The notes below the pieces were generated by a model. That model ran no database searches. It was given only the letters and a program-made list of their open reading frames with translations, and was not told the DNA's origin. A stretch of 64,000 nt of DNA from Nocardia brasiliensis NBRC 14402 (GTDB lineage: Bacteria > Actinomycetota > Actinomycetes > Mycobacteriales > Mycobacteriaceae), in NCBI RefSeq assembly GCF_000308475.2, contig NZ_BAFT02000023.1:1-64000 (forward strand), written 5' to 3'. The position numbers were made by a program, and so were the translations under genes. Each line of letters starts with the position of its first letter. Position 1 is the first letter of the stretch. Shown piece by piece: positions 63,112 through 64,000 of this stretch.

Positions 63112-64000
63112 ATGTTGTTGCGCCGACTTGCCCGCCCACTACTTGCCACTGTCTTCGTCGTGGAGGGTGTCGATACGCTGCGGCACCCGGAGTCACGCGT
63201 GAAGGCGGCCACCGAGCTGGTGCAGCGCGGCCAGCGTCAGCTGCCCGAGCAGTACGCCGCGAAACTGCCGAACGATCCGGGGACCGTCGTCCAGGTCAAC
63301 GCCGCCGCGCAGGTAGCTGGCGGTGTGCTCCTTGCACTGGGCAAGGCGCCACGCCTGGCCGCGCTGGTGCTCGCGGCGACCGTGGTCCCGGCCACGGTCA
63401 CCGAACAGGACTTCTGGAACGAGCCCGATCCCGCCCAGAAGGCGACCAAGCGCAACGCCTTCCTCAAGGATCTCGGACTGCTCGGCGGTCTGATGATCGC
63501 GGCCGCCGACACCGAGGGCAAGCCGTCGCTGGGCTGGCGGGGCAGGCGCGCCGCCCGTGGTGCGGCCGCGACGGTCAGCGCCGCGCTGCCGTTCACCGGA
63601 TCCTCGGACGGCGCCGCGACGGAGGGGCTGCGCCGCCGGGCGCACGAAGTCGCCTCGGCGGCAGGCGCTCTCGGCAGCACCGCGGCCACCAAGGGTTCCG
63701 AACTCGCTGACACCGTGCAGCAGCACGGCCCCGAATGGGCCGCCGCCGCGAAGGAACACGCGGCACCGCTGGTGGAGACCGCCAAGGAGCGCGGCGCCGA
63801 ACTCGCCGACGTGGCCAAGCACCGCGGCGCCGAACTCGCCGAGCGCGCCAGGACCCGCGGCCCCAAATGGGCCGAGCTGGCCAAGGAACGCAGCGCCGAA
63901 CTCGCCGAGCTGGCCAAGGAACGCGGCGCGGAGCTGGCCGATGTCGCCAAGCACCGCGGTGCCGAGTGGGCCGAGGTCGCCAAGGAACGCGGCGCCGAGC
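63112..64000 (+). CDS. DoxX-family membrane protein with hendecad-repeat tail (partial)
   Basis: The frame from ATG 63112 is open to the window end (296 codons), so the C-terminus is missing. Residues 1-145 are DoxX-like (LLATVFVVEGVDTLRHPESR, several membrane helices). From about residue 220 an 11-residue unit of the form AKERGAELADV repeats at least six times without gap. Such hendecads form long amphipathic or coiled helices as in LEA proteins. AGGAAAGGGATCC precedes the ATG. Confidence 0.85.
   Translation, partial: MLLRRLARPLLATVFVVEGVDTLRHPESRVKAATELVQRGQRQLPEQYAAKLPNDPGTVVQVNAAAQVAGGVLLALGKAPRLAALVLAATVVPATVTEQDFWNEPDPAQKATKRNAFLKDLGLLGGLMIAAADTEGKPSLGWRGRRAARGAAATVSAALPFTGSSDGAATEGLRRRAHEVASAAGALGSTAATKGSELADTVQQHGPEWAAAAKEHAAPLVETAKERGAELADVAKHRGAELAERARTRGPKWAELAKERSAELAELAKERGAELADVAKHRGAEWAEVAKERGAE
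63790..64000 (+). repeat. 33-bp tandem repeats encoding hendecads
   Basis: Units of 33 bp with core GCCAAGGAACGCGGCGCCGA or close variants run to the window edge. Each codes for 11 residues, AK(E/H)RGAELA plus two variable residues; one unit is changed to ARTRGPKWAEL. Confidence 0.8.

Overview
The window comes from a high-GC, mycolic-acid-type actinomycete, most likely Nocardia or a close relative. The basis is the very high GC, frequent GTG and TTG starts, the tmRNA tag ADSNQREYALAA, a prfB without the usual programmed frameshift, the prfB-mscS-small membrane protein-ftsE-ftsX neighbourhood known from mycobacteria, and several FadD/FadE-type genes. The species call is inference. About 60 protein genes and one RNA gene (tmRNA) are supported. 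No tRNA, rRNA, CRISPR array, insertion sequence or integrase was seen.

Layout. 0-11.8 kb: tail of a metallo-beta-lactamase-fold protein, TerD, a PLP decarboxylase, an RraA-like aldolase, regulators, an overlapping cysteine dioxygenase/aminotransferase pair under a LysR gene, an esterase, an FAD monooxygenase and a divergent WYL regulator. 11.8-14.8 kb: a lower-GC, gene-poor island against the 3' end of ssrA. It holds two Fic-fold toxin modules (RHH antitoxin plus Doc; a 51-aa antitoxin plus Fic), decayed sequence and a 38-bp tandem repeat. 14.8-16.6 kb: ssrA, an EamA transporter and smpB. 16.7-26 kb: secreted phosphatases, RecQ, a secreted beta-propeller, HisN, an FMN reductase and a divergent MmyB-type regulator. 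26-33 kb: prfB, mscS, ftsE, ftsX, with a TetR/carotenoid oxygenase pair inserted. 33-45 kb: a MerR/hydrolase pair, a GT39-type membrane protein, an acyl-CoA dehydrogenase pair behind twin palindromes, an ArsR-like regulator facing a 39-aa peptide with eight cysteines, and two tandem acyl-CoA synthetases. 45-51.7 kb: PepSY membrane proteins, an FBP-domain protein and a symporter/galactokinase pair. 51.8-54.6 kb: a tightly overlapping operon of pyruvoyl-dependent arginine decarboxylase, a GNAT-like protein and a membrane GGDEF protein. 55.5-62.6 kb: a TetR gene and a five-gene catabolic operon (flavin monooxygenase, esterase, alcohol dehydrogenase, acyl-CoA ligase, hydrolase) resembling the mymA operon in content. 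63.1 kb to the end: a DoxX protein with a hendecad-repeat tail, cut by the window edge.

How the genes work together. The clearest functional units are the oxidative operon at 56-62.6 kb (ketone or aldehyde to ester, then alcohol plus acid, then acyl-CoA), fatty-acid activation and oxidation at 35-45 kb, cysteine oxidation at 4.4-7.2 kb, galactose uptake at 48-51.7 kb, and ribosome rescue (tmRNA/SmpB). The strongest candidates for new biology are the arginine decarboxylase/GNAT/GGDEF operon, the short Cys-rich peptide, and the short Fic antitoxin with a canonical inhibitory motif.
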